A stretch of DNA of 64,000 nt from Desmodus rotundus (GCF_022682495.2 NC_071390.1:166309220-166373219); one strand, 5' to 3'. Positions 22,661 through 35,440 are shown, counted from the first letter of the stretch. Notes: generated by a model from the sequence alone, not told the origin. Program-made: numbers and translations.

Positions 22661-23694
22661 TTTTTAAAGAAAGGTTTTCCAGTCCACCTTAAAATTAATT
22701 TATTTCATTGCCCTCCTTTAGGAAGATTCACATTAGAAAGATGGGTGAATTATCAGCTGCCTAATTTATATTATGAATGAGAAATAGCTGTTTGCAGAGT
22801 TTTGGAAATATTAGGGCCACGAACGCATGACATGGGTTTTTCATCTCCCTCCTGCCCACCCCCAACCATGTGTGACAGCTCACCCAGAGTAGGAGAGTAG
22901 GACCCCCCAGGAAGAGGCTACCCTGCCTGCACGGACCACTCTCACTGCACTCTCTTCTAACTAGAGAGAGGATGAAGTGTGGAGGGGGCCCCTGAAAAAA
23001 GGCCTTGTGTGGCATCAATTAAATCGTTTGCTTTTAATAACCAATTTTAAAACAGTAAAGAAATAAAATTTGAATCAAACTTTCGCAAAGCTCCTAAAGC
23101 ACCTCATAGAACAGTTTTAAAATCATGGTCCACTTGCTTCCCTGAGGCACAGAGCAGTCACTGCCCCCGACAAGGGTCGCTGTCCGCGGTTAGCCCAGGG
23201 AAAAAACGGGACTCTCCTGGCCACCACACCGTGCTTTTTCTTTTTGACATTGCCATCTGAGTAGCCGCATCGCTTTATGATTCTCATCTTTAAAGACAAT
23301 TTCAACTTCACTCACAAAAACCCTTTCACCTCTCGCTACCAGAAAATGAGAAGTTCAAGTGCGACATGCAAAGACCTGCTACCTTCTTGGGAGGTTTTAC
23401 TGAAATCCATCCCCGCTTGTCTAGTCTGGTCTTAGAATCACCCTAAATTAAAAGCAAGTCTAAGCAACTACAGGAATTGGTGTAAACATTTCAAATATCA
23501 TTTGCAGAACAGCCTGCTATGCAAATCCTATCTTCTTCTGTAAGTGGCCCCTCTGTGCTTACGGCCCGGCTTGGATCCTCACCCCTCCCAGCCCACCCAC
23601 CCTTCATAAATATCACTAAATTAAACGTGACTACATTTAATTTAGTGATATTTACAAAGAACTGCCAGGTATGACAGACATTTACACAAATAGC
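22661..23694. other. unannotated interval with a small CpG patch
   Basis: Unique sequence. 23165-23280 carries several CpGs (GGTCGCTGTCCGCGGTTAGC, CCGCATCGC) against a CpG-poor background, too few for a CpG island. An imperfect inverted repeat, AATATCACTAAATTAAACG with ATTTAATTTAGTGATATTT, spans about 23608-23653. Confidence 0.5.
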
Positions 23695-23765
23695 TACCAT
23701 TTACTGAGTACCAACTATGTGCCAGGCAATTTCGTATCTACTTATTAGTACATTCTTCCAGCATC
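23695..23765 (-). mobile_element. MIR SINE fragment, antisense
   Basis: TACCATTTACTGAGTACCAA and CTATGTGCCAGGCA are the reversed MIR/L2 3' terminus. Confidence 0.7.
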
Positions 23766-24059
23766 CCCCCTTGCCTACCTACATACACATTTGTGCTTCA
23801 CGTTGTCCTTTGAACTGGCTTTAACATCTTTCTGGTTCCCTCAGGAATTAATGAGTTCAAATCTTGAGTGCGTGTTTATTTTATATTTGTACAAGAGTCA
23901 TGAGTTTACCTTTTTGAAAATTACATCTTAGCGCCTTCTCTTTAGACGAAAACTTGCAGGTGAACACGAACAATCTGTGACAAAGTAACTAAAAAACAAA
24001 GGCGGCAGCAGAGAGAGCATGTGGGGCAGAATCACTGAAGATCTAATGAGAACGTCAAA

Positions 24060-24130
24060 GCCTTCCCAATCACAGCATCTTATACAGTACTCAGCACATA
24101 GTAGGTACTCGATAAATATTCAAAGTAGGA
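24060..24130 (+). mobile_element. L2 or MIR 3' end
   Basis: CAGTACTCAGCACATAGTAG and GTACTCGATAAATATTCAAA are the sense 3' terminus shared by L2 and MIR. Confidence 0.7.
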
Positions 24131-25639
24131 GCTAGTAGCTTGGAAAGCAACATATAGTAGGTAGAGAGATGAAATAACCAGCAACTAGAAAAAAAGTGCA
24201 TGAAGATATCATGGACAAATACCTTGTGAAGATACTGAGTCCAATTTTTAAAAGCATGATGAAAACCTATGGGGAAAAGTAATACATTTGAAAACACTAA
24301 TTGTGCCAGCAAAACTCTTCCTCTGGGCTTTTGGGGCTAAGGAAGGTCAGGAAGGCATTTCTCTCAGGGAAAAATGTGAGCTCAGAAGTACAGACTAAGT
24401 CTCTCCCTTCTGCTAACATTTGGCATCTTTTCCTCCATCGCTGCTGTCCCAGATAGCTTTAAATCCTGCCAAAGAGATGCAGAGCCCCCCTCCAACCCTG
24501 TAAGTCTGCGTGCCCTTCACACCGCTCTCCACACAAATCAGGTTTTCCATGGTGCTGCTGACTTTCTTGGGGACCTAGGCTTGTCCAGGTCGGCCCTCAA
24601 GGGCCATGCGCTGGAGAACCCAGACTCCATGGTCCTCAGTCTTGCAGCCGCGTCCCAGACCCACGGCAGGAGAAAGGCTCTTGTCTGGTGGTGCAGGAGG
24701 TGGAGCAGAGATTCCCAACTCATAAACTAAGGAATTCCATTAATGTTGGATTTCTCATGAGTGCTAGTTTTACAGAAAGGGATCAGAGCCCAATTTTAAC
24801 AAGTTTGGTTTTTTTACTTATAGAAAACTATGTGGCCTGATGATTCTGTGCCAGCAAAGATAGAATACTATCTAGCCAAAGGGAAAAATATTTTCAAAAC
24901 CGATTTTATAGGCTGAAGAAAGAAGATATTATTTAACTTCCATTGCTACAAAGGCAACAGAGAGAAGGATTTTTCTTGGTTTTTTTTCCCCCTAAAATAA
25001 CATTTCTCTGAAGAGTACAGGGACACTAAACCTAACTTGAAGTTTGCTTATTGAAAGATTTTCCTTAACACAGTATGTGCTCAATTAAACATCACTCAAA
25101 GCCACTACTGTGGGTCTCATGTCATGGTGAAGCAAAGACTTGTCTTTCTCTCTCCCATTTAAATGACTCTAAGTGTTTCACATATAGCATTTAACCAGCA
25201 AACCAATAAATAGAAAAGTAATCATAAGAGGCAACATTTCAATGTGTAACAACAAAGCAAGTACAAGCCTAGAGCCCAAGGCGACTTCAGGTTTTCCGTA
25301 GATTGTATTTTAATAGACTTCTGTGGCTTGTGTCATTTCACGGATGCAACGTTTCCAGAACACGTAGCATTAACCCTCACCCTGCCAGCCTGGCCCCGCA
25401 CAGCCCCAGCCCTGACAAGCTCATTCACATGCCATAGTTTCTAATGCTCTGTTTTAGTCACCTTTCAGAAAGGGTTTAAATCAGAGACTGTAGAAGGAGA
25501 CACTTTATATTTATAACAGCTCAAAGTTAGCATGCTATCTTAGTATCTCTTTTGAGCCATAAAAACTATGTGGTTTTGTAGAGGAGTTGACAATTGTGAT
25601 ATGTTAAAATACCTCCTGCCCGGGTGGTTTTTCTCTGGA
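24131..25639. other. unannotated interval
   Basis: Unique sequence with no gene or repeat recognised. Confidence 0.45.
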
Positions 25640-25770
25640 CCGCTGACTTAACATGTTACTTAACCACATGTGAGTCACATAGCCTTTTTGGGTTTTAATT
25701 TCTTCTTCCGGAGTTATTGATACTTATTCCCTTCCTACCCCACCCAGCCATTGGGAGGAGTAAGTAGAAT
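25640..25770 (+). mobile_element. MIR SINE
   Basis: CCGCTGACTTAACATGTTAC with TTAACC, then AGCCTTTTTGGGTTTTAATT, resemble the MIR sense core, diverged. Confidence 0.5.
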
Positions 25771-25779
25771 CATAGATTG

Positions 25780-25925
25780 CTAGCTCCTACTCAATCTTTT
25801 CATTTTCTTCCTAAGGAAACAGGTACCCACAGGGATTCAGAGGCTGGCCCCAAGTTAGAGTTAGTGAGTAGCAGAGCTGGGATTTGATTCCAGGTCTGTG
25901 CATTTTAATTGCATCGGCTTAGGGA
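25780..25925 (-). mobile_element. MIR SINE, antisense
   Basis: GAGTTAGTGAGTAGCAGAGC and TGGGATTTGATTCCAGGTCT closely follow the reversed MIR core and 5' part. Confidence 0.75.
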
Positions 25926-25974
25926 GCCAAGTTTCCAGGCGTTGTCCCAAACAGGAGTCAGGGAACCCACAACG

Positions 25975-26160
25975 GCACAGTGGAAAGAACACACCTAAAG
26001 AATAAGACATCCCTGAGGCTGTCTGCCACTTTCTCTTTGTGTGACCTTGGGTATGACCTTGGGTCCGCATGTGAACTTTCCATGCCTTTGTTTCTTCGTT
26101 TATGAAATATCAACAACTAATTCGCTAGTTTATTGTAAACATCAGATGACAAATGCGCCA
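25975..26160 (+). mobile_element. MIR SINE
   Basis: GGCACAGTGGAAAGAACACA, CTTTGTGTGACCTTGGGTAT and TTTGTTTCTTCGTTTATGAA follow the sense MIR consensus. A GTATGACCTTGGG duplication is inside it. Confidence 0.7.
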
Positions 26161-26244
26161 GCTCCCTATCACTTTAATGTTCTCTTCCTCCATGCCTTCT
26201 AATCTGCCACCTCCAGTCCTTCCCATATCTACTTTCAGAAATTT

Positions 26245-26640
26245 CTCGAATTCATTCATCATTGAATAAATACTTATTGTACACCTGGTGTGTATCAGGA
26301 GCTGTTCTAGGTGTTAGGCGTGCAGCTGTGGACAAAAGAGCCCAAATTCCTTAGCTATACATTTTCTATTCCGTAGGGCAGAGGAGTCTGTGGGGTGGGG
26401 TAGGTGGCAGAAGATAGAAGAAAACAAAGAAGTAAATTGTAATGCACTACAAAGCATGTGAGGAGGTGACAAGAGTTATGGAGGAAAATAAAGCAGAAAA
26501 GAGGGTAGGATTGGATTCATCAGGGGTGGAGACTACATCCATGGTCTGAAAAGTCCTCTCTGAGAAGTAGCATCTCAACAAAGACCCAGAGACAGTAGGG
26601 GAGCAGGTCAATACACTCTTTCCCCCCAAACCAGAGATGA
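26245..26640 (-). mobile_element. L2 LINE 3' region, antisense
   Basis: Starts ATTCATTCATCATTGAATAA (reversed L2 tail), then GTACACCTGGTGTGTATCAG, GTTCTAGGTGTTAGGCGTGC and GTCCTCTCTGAGAAGTAGCA with TCTCAACAAAGACCCAGAGA, the expected order for reversed L2. Confidence 0.75.
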
Positions 26641-28189
26641 CAGAGACTTTGCCATGTGAAGCCAACAAGGTCCCGAACAGATTCCCAGGAAGGTGTCCAC
26701 GGAACTGGCTGAGTCTGGCCTGTGCACAGCTTTCAAGAAGAGTTTGAAAAGGTGGCTGGAGCCCCACACAAGCTCTGAGAGTGCCTGCAAGAGGCCCCAG
26801 GAGAGGCTGTGGTCGCTGCTGATGAAAACTACTGCCCACTTCCCCACTTCTCCCTGCAAGCTGACGAGGGTAGATGTGTGAACAGCTCCCCAGTCTAGTT
26901 CCTCTAGGCTTTTCTGAAGGACTGGGTAAAAATGGTCAACAGAAAGGGTTAGTTGCTGGGCTCGCAATACCCGCCCTCCTTCTCTGAGATTCCAGAATGG
27001 CCTTGGAAATCTACACTCTCTCTGCTGCCCACTTTTTTCCAGCCAGCTGGAGCTGGAAGGGCCTTCCCCCTTCAGCCTGCCAAGGCCAGGAGCCACACTG
27101 GGCGGCAGCTCGCCCTGCTGGAGGTCACCAGCCAGCAGGCTCTGCAAAACAGGGAGCTTGGAAAAAAAGTCACTTGAATTTTATAAAGTGGTAACTACTG
27201 GGGGGCTCTATGTAATTAAACTTAAATGCCACTTTCCTCCTAAAGCTCTCGGGTGAGGTAACAGTTTGCTTTCATGTCAACTCAGGAAGTTTTACCCAAG
27301 AAAAAGGAGGTGGGGGCCGGGGGGCTGTTTGCCAAATCAGGAAATGTGAATTAACTGACTAGGAGCTGAAAAAAAGAGACTGAGGCAACCCAGAAGGGAA
27401 GTGGGAGAGAGCAAAACGCAGCCCTACATGTGACTAAACTTGGGAAGCGCAGGGCAGTTTTCGCTGCAAAAGAGTTGTGCTGGTTGAGCCTTCCTTTTCG
27501 TTGTGGGCCGCTTTGGAAAACTTGGAGGCAGAGGAAATCCCAGAGTCAGTGCTGTCGTCAAGGAAGGGAAACCTAAAGGCATTAACAGGGGTTCCAGGCT
27601 CTGGAACGTGAAGGCTCACCTTGGGCATGGAAACGCTTGCTCTCAGAGTTTGTGTGAGTTCCCTGTTTCATGCCGCAAACCTAACCACAGCTTTCTGTGC
27701 AACCTATGGCTTTAAACAATGAGTACATTATCTAGATCAAATAGGACTCGCCTCCGCCCTGCCACCCCTTCCCCGGTATTAGGCCTACCTCATGGTTTCA
27801 AACATGCCTGGCATGCCCTGAGGACAGGGAGAGAAGAAAGCCCTGTTGTAAAGCAGGTGTTCAGGAACCAAGAATGAATCACTTTGGAAAAAATGAAGGC
27901 AAAATGCAAGTTCATCTGTCACCAAATCTGTAGTGAGTCTTAGAAAAAAGAAGTAACCTTTCATTTTGTGTTTTCTGCAAATATCTCTTGGTTTGATCTA
28001 GAAACAGAAGTCAACTGTCTGAAATATGAGGAATTTTCTCTGAAGAGTTTTTGCCCTGTGCAGCTCCCCTTCCCTTTTTGGAATTTTTACACTCAGTCTT
28101 GATTAGGGCTGCCCAGTCAGACGGTGTTTTGAGGGACAAGGCAAGTGACCCAAGGCACTGGTCCTGCAGAGACCTGTAATCTACAGTAA
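26641..28189. other. unannotated GC-moderate interval
   Basis: Unique sequence. A 179-codon open frame on the minus strand (26608-27147) shows no domain and overlaps the L2 edge, so it is not called. AGAGAC/purine-rich patches occur near 27300-27400. Confidence 0.45.
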
Positions 28190-28262
28190 GCATGTGTGCA
28201 CATGTATGTGTGTGCCCGTGCGTGTGTATGTATGTGCACATGTGAATGCACACACACGTGTG
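28190..28262. repeat. degenerate (TG)n/(CA)n repeat
   Basis: Alternating purine-pyrimidine TGTG/CACA-rich stretch, much interrupted. Confidence 0.8.
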
Positions 28263-28453
28263 TGGCATGAAACATGAGTCTGTGCAGAATGAATAAAAGG
28301 ACATCACAGCTTATTTGTTGGAGTCTCACAGGTCTTTCCAAATTGATAAACCTGGCTTTCACATAGAAAGCTTGGCCTTCGATAGAAAACGTTCTACACC
28401 AACTGGACTTGGGTCGGATGAGGGGGGATGAAGTGCACTCAGGAAAGATTACA

Positions 28454-28610
28454 TCCAGTGCTCTTCAAACTCCAGGACCTGAGGTGCTTGTTGAGAAATC
28501 TCTGAGCTCCCGTTTCCAAAGGCTCTGAGTCCTACCTAGTCCAGGGTGGAGCCAGGAATCAGCCATTTAACCACCATACCAGTAATTTCACATGCTGAGG
28601 AACACCAGGT
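28454..28610 (+). mobile_element. MER5A-like hAT MITE
   Basis: CAGTGCTCTTCAAACTCCAG at the left, then CCTAGTCCAGGGTGGAGCCA and GGAATCAGCCATTTAACCAC, match the internal order of the old hAT-Charlie MITE MER5A (GGTCTGGGGTGGAGCCTGAGAAT). Confidence 0.6.
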
Positions 28611-31309
28611 ACTCTCTGGGCCAGAATCTCTCTATTTCCATTCAATCTTTCCATCAGTTCTTTAGTAAGTATGTTGCTTCCTGATGAGGGCCTGGATCCT
28701 TCTTAAAAATAAATATTCATTGCCGGAAAGCAAGTTGGGATGCCTGTTGAACCTGGCTCTTCTTTTCTTCCCTCAGGGATTCCCCTCCTCTCTCTTCCCC
28801 TTCATTTTGCTCCTTTGAATTCTCCCTGATTCCTTACCTGGTCCTCCTTCGCCCGAGTTTAGTTCAAAAAGCGGAAGGTTCTGGGATTTTAAAAATGATT
28901 TAAGAGGTAGCTCCTGTCTTTAAGAAGCTGACGTCTGTTTGAGGAGACAGACTGATTAAAAGGATTGTTTCAACAGGGAGAGCCGCACGTTAAAGTAGCT
29001 GTAACGGTGGGCCCTCCCGGCATCCTCACGTGAATGGGGGCTCAGAGGAAAGCGTACTGGAGACAGTGCTTTGAACGGTGCCAGCTGCTCTGGTTTTCCC
29101 GTTAGCTGAAGTGAGGGGGCGCTGGCAAACCCTGGTCCAAGCAGCCCAGTCTCCCGCAGCCCCACCACCAGACTAAGGCACAGGTACCTGTCAGTTAGTT
29201 GCCAGTTCATTAGGAGAACAGCCCAGGATGCCTGATATCAGAGAAAAGGAGCAGGACTTCCTCCAAATCATAATTATAAAATGATAGGGTATCTAAATGT
29301 CCAGGGATTGAACACACGTTGATCAGTATATGATATCTGGTCTAAACCGATCTTCTAAATTTAGACTTGTGCTTTCCTTATTTGCACAGAAAGGGCATTG
29401 GGGTGGAGATGGAGCAGAGGAACTGGGAGACAGATATTTACCTCCCCCTTCCCGCCAGCGTTCCCAGCCCCCTCCACTGCTGCTCCCTCTCCTTTCAGTC
29501 CTGCTTGACCTTGGACAAGACACTTTCTACTTTTTGGTTTCCAACTCATAAAGTAGGAATTGAAAATCCCTTTGCTTCCAGCTCTTTGACAGTGATGCCC
29601 AGAAGATTTATCCAGAAATTCTGGCAAAATCACCTGAACTACTGTGTACCTTTAGTGAGGAGTGGGGAGAAGAAGATCTACATTGCATTTCATAGCAATC
29701 CTTGCTGGCTAATTAGAAAACAGATTCATTAAGGCGCAGGCCCAAAGAAAAAGCCCAAAGCGTCAAAGAGACCAAAGAGAATTACATCATTTCCTCTGTA
29801 TCTTCCCTAAGGGCATCCTGGTATTGGAGAGAATGACTCAGGCCACAGAAATGAAGCAAAAACAGCTCAACTTCCAATACTGATTATTTTGGACCAGAAC
29901 CTTATACCGAAGAGGATACTTTTTTAGAAAAATAAAGGAGTGAGGCAAGCACAGAGGGTGGTTTTCTGACGAGGCTGAAAATAAAGCAGAGAGGGAAATT
30001 GAAGCTAAGTCATGGTGTGGACACTTCCTTCTTACCTCCGTATAAAAATCAAAACAGCACAGACTTGACTCAACTAAGTTTTAGGAAATTCAGATTCAGT
30101 CAAGCTCTTGGAATGGAAGCATTGGTTTAGAAGCTTACACCTAAAAAAATTATCGATTATTACAGGAACATCAGATGTAATTGGGCAGGTACATTAAGTC
30201 AGAAGATCTTTTTATTCTGACTACTGCAGGTAGCTGTTACTCTGCTATTGAAATTGTAAAGTTTCCCATCATGAAAACGCCTGATTAAATTCATTCCTTT
30301 GCCTCTGGCACTTAGAAATCCATTGTTCTTGCTCAGGTGATGATCGAGTACTGACATTTACATACGAATACAAGTTGCTTCTCTGTTTCAGTTAGTCCTG
30401 TGCATTCAGAAGAACCCAGGAATGATCCCTGGGCAGCGTCCACAGCAAATTCTTCAATTAGGAGTCTTATCCTGACTGCTGAATTTCATTTACTGTGGGG
30501 CACTGGACCCAGGACAAGCTCTGTCCCATCTCCAAGCCCCACCCCCTTCAGATTCCAAAACTCTGGAGCACACACCAGCAAATATAACTTCATGAAAACC
30601 AGGTCCCCTTATATTTTACAGCTTGGATTTAGAGATCCATCAAGCTCCATGAACCCCAGTAAAAACACACAAAGTAAATTTTGGGCTTCTGTGTAACCCC
30701 TTCTCTTGCTCTGCTTTGAAATCAAAAGAAGAGACAGTGATTGACTATTTTCATCATCAGGAAGTACCACTTTAAGGCTATCTGGGTTTTTGAAGTTAAT
30801 GTTATGGAAGAGAAGTAAAGCACCTCTTTGGAACTTTTGCAATAAAGTGATGATTAAGAGGTTCAGATTACGGAAAGAAATTTGGAAAACTTTTTTGATA
30901 ATTAACACTTCTAACTCGAGCACAATTTTACCAGGGGACTGTGGTGTTTCTACCACTGAAACTTTCTCAACAGATGTCACCAGCATCCTCCTCTCCAGGA
31001 CGTAGACTATTGCTAAGTAATGTGTTAAGTGCCCGGAGCACTACCGGGAATGAGAAGTGGCAGGACTGTCTGGCCAATGATATCTAAGTAGAAGTGATGG
31101 GGCATGGCAGAGAAAGAAACCAAGAGGAGCTCAGCCCCTGAATGGTTGGAGACCGTTGCTCTGACAACCCAGACAGTGGTCCAGAGTGTTACGTCAGCAG
31201 GAGATGACTCCTAAGGGCTGAATAATTACATATTTGGGCCTGTTTGTTAGATCAGCTTATGTATCATAAAGTAATATATTTGTAAAAGAGAGCCACAGAG
31301 TAAACTGAA
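28611..31309. other. long unannotated interval
   Basis: About 2.7 kb of mostly unique sequence. Open frames of up to 125 codons (30609-30986 minus, 29367-29732 plus) have no domain and no supporting signals. Confidence 0.45.
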
Positions 31310-31920
31310 AGATTAAAGTTGGGGGATCTGACATAATGGGGAAAGGACAGTCAGGAAGATTCCCTTGAGCTCTGAGGATGAGTAAGGCATTAACTGAGCT
31401 GGTCAGATGTGGACAATTCAAGGGATATACAACAGGTGGACTTCATGGGACCAAATAACTGGATGTGTAGCTGAAGGAGAAACTAAAGATAATATCCAGG
31501 ACTATGCTTCTGGAAACTTCATGATGATGATACTGGCACAAGAGCACACAGGAAGAGATTTGGGGGGGAGATTAGATCAGTGTTAGCCATATGAAGTTTG
31601 TGGTGCCTGAGGACCACACTAGAGACTTCCAGGCTGTTGGAATTATGGTTTGAAAGCTCTGTAGGCATTAGGGGGCAGATGGAGTGTAGGAAGATCTGTC
31701 TCTGAATATAATTAAAAAAAGGGAAATAGAACAGATGATCCAATGAGATAGTGTAATGTCAGAAAACAGAGTTAAAGACGGACTCCCAAGGAATAGTAAC
31801 ACAGGCAAGAATGTAGAAGAAGTCTTCAAGCAAAATAACACCACCATCCCTCAAGAGTAGCAGTCAGAACGGTAAGAGCAGACTGGATGAGAAAGGGATC
31901 CTAAAAGCTAAGGGAAACAG
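31310..31920 (-). mobile_element. L2 LINE, upstream 3' region, antisense
   Basis: CTGACATAATGGGGAAAGGA, GAGATTTGGGGGGGAGATTA with GATCAGTG, TATGAAGTTTGTGGTGCCTG and CACTAGAGACTTCCAGGCTG parallel the reversed L2 order ...AGTTTGAGATGCCTGTTAGACATCCA. Heavily diverged, so boundaries are approximate. Confidence 0.55.
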
Positions 31921-32879
31921 TGTTACACATCTATCTTCTGATTCCAATTTAAATAAAATTAGAACTATTTTTTTCTCCGGTAATTTTACACCATAGGAAT
32001 CAATTTAGGATGGTCATAGGACATTGTTAATTAGACAGTCACTGAAAAGTTCTGGGTTAAAATGGTCAAAAAGTTCTTACATGATGACAGAGAATTGAAA
32101 CTCGTGCTTTGGAAGTTTTGCCTACAGTTATCCAAACTGCACAGAAATTTTGATTCAAAGCATCACCTCCCTGGTCACATCTGTGGTCCTGACAGAACGT
32201 TTGATATTTCAGGGTGCTCTACGGGGCTACATTATCATTAAAATAAAGCAGAAGGTGGAAGTAACTTCAAAAGTATAGTAATATATTCCATTGTAACAAA
32301 AAAAGAACAAGCTGGATTCTTCAGTTCCTTTCATTGCGGTTTTCATTTTCCCCCATGATTTTGCAAAGTTGTTAAAAACTGATTTTGTATGGAATAATTT
32401 TAATAACTAAAAAAGAACCAACCACTTCCCTCTCTTCTTCCCCTTTATCTTCTATTTACTTTTTCAGTTCTCTTACCTTTGAGCAAGGGATAGAGCCTTC
32501 CTCATTTCTTCTCTACTTCCCAAAGCCCAAATTAGCTCTTCTCGTTGACATAAAGCATGTTCTTCAAGAGATTATAAAAATACTATTTTGGCTTTTTCTT
32601 TGGCCTTTATTTCCTACCTTCTCCCTCTTACGAAAAAAATCATTTCCTCTTTTCTGCTTATCCATGATCTCAGCCCTCCTCCTTCCCAATCCGTTCTCAC
32701 TCTTTTCCGGCTCATTTTACTCTTTGTCAATGTCCTCTTACCTTTAAATAGTTTCTCTCTTTGTTTCTGGACCTTGGTTAAGGGCCACCATCAATGCAAC
32801 ATTTTCCTCAGTTCCCAAATGGTGTGTTTTAATTTCTTCCTCTAAATAGCGGGCACAATCATACTTTTTCTCATGCATT
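31921..32879. other. unannotated interval, pyrimidine-rich in part
   Basis: 32420-32760 is TC-rich on the plus strand. The 120-codon open frame there is low-complexity Ser/Leu/Phe and not called. Confidence 0.45.
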
Positions 32880-33010
32880 CCCTCTGTTACATTCTTATAC
32901 CTATTATATGCAAGATACTGCTTTAAGTGGTTTAGGGAAGAAGGCATTGGTCAATTTCTCTGCCCATGAGGAGTTTACCACCAATAAGTGAAAATGTATA
33001 GTTTCCTCAA
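32880..33010 (-). mobile_element. L2 LINE 3' end, antisense
   Basis: CCTATTATATGCAAGATACT, GCTTTAAGTGGTTTAGGGAA and CTGCCCATGAGGAGTTTACC match the reversed L2 3' end in order. Confidence 0.6.
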
Positions 33011-33512
33011 AGTAGTGATAGCAAGAGGTGTCGTGTATGAACATCATAGGCAATGAGCAGGTGGTGAGCTCAGGGAAAATAGGGATGGAGGTGGGTTCAG
33101 GAAACCAAGATGGCATCAGGGAAAAGGAGGGCAGAGTCAGGGCCTCAGGGAGGTACAAAGGAGTCAGACACAACGTTTCAATGAGGAGCACTTCCAAACC
33201 GCAAAATGGCCTGCAACTGCAACGTACTATTATTTCCACCCCCTTGTAAGTCAATAGCATCAGCAAAACAACTTCAAAAGCCTCCACTGTTTAATGTCAG
33301 ATTTATCAGAGTTCCTGGGTTGCAAAGGAACACCCAGATAACAGCTGCTTTTTTACATCCTGAGTCAACTAAAATGTTAGCCTACAGACTTAACAGGTAA
33401 GAGAGTTGAGGATAAAGAGCATTTAAAAAGTTTATGATGTCCAATTCTGAGTATGCCCCAGCTAAAATAGAACTCTAGCCAAAGTCTCTAATGAGAGAAC
33501 GGTTAGCAAAGA
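33011..33512. other. unannotated interval
   Basis: Unique sequence. A GGCAGAGTCAGGGCCTCAGG-like purine-rich patch lies at 33080-33160. Confidence 0.4.
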
Positions 33513-33524
33513 CTATTTATTTAC

Positions 33525-33555
<31 letters not shown>

Positions 33556-33559
33556 TTTT
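33513..33559. repeat. (TTTA)n microsatellite
   Basis: About eleven TTTA units with one interruption (TTTACTTATTT). It resembles the complement of a Ves tail, but no SINE body adjoins. Confidence 0.95.
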
Positions 33560-34201
33560 GGTTTCTACCCTTAAGTTCAATAATTTTTTTTGAGCCAAGA
33601 GCTTTTGTCCTGATTAGCACCATTTGTACATGAAAGATTTGTATGTGTCCCAGGCAAGCCATACAAAGGAACAGCCGTGCTCAAATTTCCTTTCTAAACA
33701 TACAGATTCATTTTTTTCCCTACATGATTCTGCAACTAATGGATGCAGAGGCATTTCCCTTGGGGGGTGGGTGAGACAGCCGTCTATAGACTTTGAGATG
33801 CCTTATGTGAGAGCTCTGCCCAGTGGCAGCACCGTCTACTCAGTGCAGCAGAAAATTTACTCATACACCCAATCAGCTCTTCTCTTTCTCATGGAGTTGG
33901 AAGTGAGCCCTATAGAAATTAGAAAAAAAAAAGATGATAAATAGAGGTGGACGAAGAAAGACCCAGAGCAGAGGCAGAAGAGAGAGAGGTAGGAGTGGAG
34001 AACAGAGAATGGCAATTAGTAGTGAGCAGGTTGAGAGACAGAAGATCAGCAGAGAAGCCAAGTGATGACTATAATGGACAATTAGAGCTGCTGTTGAATG
34101 ACTAGAGCTAATACAGCAAGAAAAATGAATGATGCTCTATGCGGCCTGGCTGTGCAGCCACTGAGATCATTTTCTGTGTTTCCTCACTGCTCCATGTATT
34201 C
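33560..34201. other. unannotated interval
   Basis: A 106-codon open frame (33624-33944 plus) has no recognised domain. 33940-34045 is purine-rich. Confidence 0.45.
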
Positions 34202-34414
34202 TTTTTTGTAAAAAAGATTTTATTATTTTATTTTTAGAGGGAGGGAAAAGGAGGGAGAAAGAGAGGGAGAGAAACAGTGTGTGGTTGTCTCTCACGAGCC
34301 CCCTACTGAGGCCCTGGCCTGCAACCCAGGCATGTGCTCTGACTGGGAATCGAACCAGTGACCTCTTGGTTTGCAGGCCTGTGCTCAATCCACTGAGCCA
34401 CACTAGACAGGGCT
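34202..34414 (-). mobile_element. Ves SINE, antisense
   Basis: Complete reversed copy: TTTTATTTTTAGAGGGAGGG at the left, GCAACCCAGGCATGTGCTCT, CTGACTGGGAATCGAACCAG, and the head ending GAGCCACACTAGACAGGGCT. Confidence 0.93.
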
Positions 34415-34807
34415 CTCCAGGTAATCTTAAAACAAATTTCCCCACTAACTGACATAACATGAGATATCTCTCCTCCTTCTTGCAGAAAGAATCCAGCTCA
34501 CAAAGTAATTTACAGATTTTGTTTTCACACCAGGCCACCATGGGCAGGAAACATACTTTCATGGGCCATAGGCATAAACTGTTGAAGTTTAAACATTGCT
34601 GATATGATTAAATCCTGATTGTCCCTAATCCTGAATCCTAATTCAGGTTGCAGACGGCCTTTTCTTTTTGGTTCCTGTATCTTTAAATGTCTCTACCACC
34701 AGTTAATATTGAGCAGATAAGTAAATGCAGGGAGAAGAAGCTCAAGTGGCTACTTATATTTCTCCTAACAGTTTGCTGATGCCAAGTAGATACTAATAAG
34801 TAGGTGG

Positions 34808-35035
34808 TATAGCACAGAGAAGCACCATGTACATTGGTTTAAAGGTATGCATTTGAGTTTGGACTTGAGCATGACTCCAACTCTTTATGACTCAGTTTCT
34901 TTGCCTGTAAAATAGGAGTAATAATACTACTTTATAGGACCATTTTGAGGATTAAATAGCTTATTGGATATAAAAGGCTTAGAAAAGAGCCTGATAATAG
35001 TAACATAAATGTTAGTAATGATAATTATCATTATT
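34808..35035 (+). mobile_element. MIR SINE
   Basis: TTATGACTCAGTTTCTTTGC, CTGTAAAATAGGAGTAATAA and TTTTGAGGATTAAATAGCTT follow the sense MIR core and 3' part closely, ending in ATTATCATTATTACC. Confidence 0.85.
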
Positions 35036-35267
35036 ACCTACCCCCGGGACTCGTTGGGGATTAAACAAGCTAACAAGAGTAACACACGTAGTAGAGTCCC
35101 CAACATATAAACGGAAGAAATACTAGCAAGTATTGTACTGTCACAACATTCCAACCAATACTTCAATTCCTTGAGTAGTTTCTCGGTTAATGCACTAGTC
35201 ACTTTACAATCTAACCTACTGGGTTGGTATGGAAGATTGAAAGTTGCAAGTAACTATGGGGTATCAG

Positions 35268-35440
35268 AAAGGCAGCTTGCTGTGATAAGAAAGTCACCAA
35301 CCAGGAGACCAGAGGTTTAGTTCCAACCTCAGAACTAATGGGTCTATGCCCTTGGCCTAGTCATTCGATCTGAATTTCAGTTTCTTCATTTGTTAATGAA
35401 GGCCACAGTGTTCTTCCAGCTCAAGTCTTCATGTGGTTTT
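35268..35440 (+). mobile_element. MIR-like SINE
   Basis: AGACCAGAGGTTTAGTTCCA, CCTTGGCCTAGTCATTCGAT and CTGAATTTCAGTTTCTTCAT with TTGTTAATGAA follow a sense MIR core. A second MIR, 230 bp after the previous one in the same orientation. Confidence 0.65.

Noticed and set aside
26608..27147. 179-codon minus-strand open frame
   Set aside because: GC-moderate region where long frames are expected by chance. No domain, and it overlaps the L2 edge.
28190..28262. Clustered TG/CA as a regulatory site
   Set aside because: Degenerate dinucleotide repeat with no other support.
33624..33944. 106-codon plus-strand open frame
   Set aside because: No domain, and the end is low-complexity Lys/Asp. No splice or initiation evidence.
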